Shown in pieces: positions 63,960 through 64,000 of a stretch of 64,000 nt of DNA. Position numbers and translations under genes: made by a program. The DNA is taken from contig CAWBXZ010000017.1 in assembly GCA_963792855.1 (NCBI GenBank), forward strand, positions 31,998 to 95,997, read 5' to 3'. This stretch comes from SG8-40 sp963792855. GTDB lineage: Bacteria; Pseudomonadota; Gammaproteobacteria; Burkholderiales; Eutrophovitaceae. The notes under the pieces are model-generated. The model made no database searches. It was not told where the DNA came from and was given only the letters and a program-made list of their open reading frames with translations. Position 1 is the stretch's first letter; each line of letters begins with the position of its first letter.

Positions 63960-64000
63960 TTAGTTGACCCCCCAGGCTAACAGTCTGGAGGTGTTAAATG
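63960..64000 (+). mobile_element. Possible left edge of an insertion sequence with transposase start
   Basis: The last 41 bases contain TTGACCCCCCAGGCTAAC, then GGAGG seven bases before an ATG at 63998-64000 that is cut by the window end. The layout resembles the end of an IS3-type element with the transposase start close to the terminal repeat. Only the ribosome site and the start are visible, so this is a guess from pattern. Confidence 0.3.

Overview
The window reads as a GC-rich betaproteobacterial chromosome segment. The best evidence is gene order: rsmB, a DUF3108 gene, purN and purM lie opposite hda, followed by an HAD phosphatase, pcnB, folK, a deoxynucleoside kinase, panB and panC. 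This arrangement is typical of Burkholderiales and Nitrosomonadales relatives. Other pointers are the coaBC/radC divergent pair, dut, an rpmB-rpmG pair and a type IV pilin with a sigma-54 promoter. No rRNA, tRNA or CRISPR array was seen.

Region by region. (1) 1-17.2 kb: mixed metabolism and envelope genes: SDR epimerase, rhodanese sulfurtransferase, outer-membrane barrel, alpha/beta hydrolase, radical SAM protein, DUF2007 zinc-ribbon protein, histone-deacetylase-fold enzyme, pilin, two PLP enzymes (threonine-dehydratase-like and TrpB2), a glycosyltransferase/HEAT-repeat membrane pair, an SGNH hydrolase, YbiB, a PP2C phosphatase, and a 32-residue membrane protein next to a PuuD-like membrane protein. 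(2) 17.2-21.5 kb: a lanthanide-type PQQ alcohol dehydrogenase followed by its periplasmic binding-protein partner and a c-type cytochrome (xoxF-J-G-like layout), with its own promoter and terminators. It would oxidise an alcohol in the periplasm and pass electrons to the respiratory chain. (3) 21.5-44.3 kb: housekeeping core (dut, coaBC, radC, ribosomal proteins, desaturase, purine, pantothenate and folate genes, RNA processing), a Gld-type ABC transporter operon, a secreted metallo-beta-lactamase-fold enzyme and a BtuCD-type importer. (4) 44.3-57.6 kb: a 0.5-kb palindromic intergenic repeat, then an acyl-CoA synthetase divergent from a complete branched-chain-type ABC transporter (LivKHMGF). 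This is followed by a bifunctional beta-oxidation protein, a thiolase and an acyl-CoA dehydrogenase: a likely uptake-and-degradation module for a CoA-activated organic acid. (5) 57.6-64 kb: accessory DNA holding a lipoprotein, a restriction-modification system whose methylase subunit carries its own N-terminal nuclease domain (BcgI-like layout), its specificity subunit, and a protein joining a DndB/DGQHR-like domain to a TIR/deoxyribosyltransferase-like domain. The window ends in what may be the edge of an insertion sequence.

From about 55.1 kb onward nearly every gene carries single-base frameshifts (thiolase, acyl-CoA dehydrogenase, lipoprotein, all three defence genes), while I noticed none in the first 55 kb. 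The protein segments on both sides of each shift look intact, so sequencing or assembly error is at least as likely as gene decay.

The most interesting candidates are the nuclease-methylase plus DndB/TIR-like locus, the palindromic element at 44.3-44.8 kb, the lanthanide-type dehydrogenase cluster, the possible Tat signal hidden upstream of the histone-deacetylase-fold enzyme, and the LivF protein with arginine in place of the Walker A lysine.
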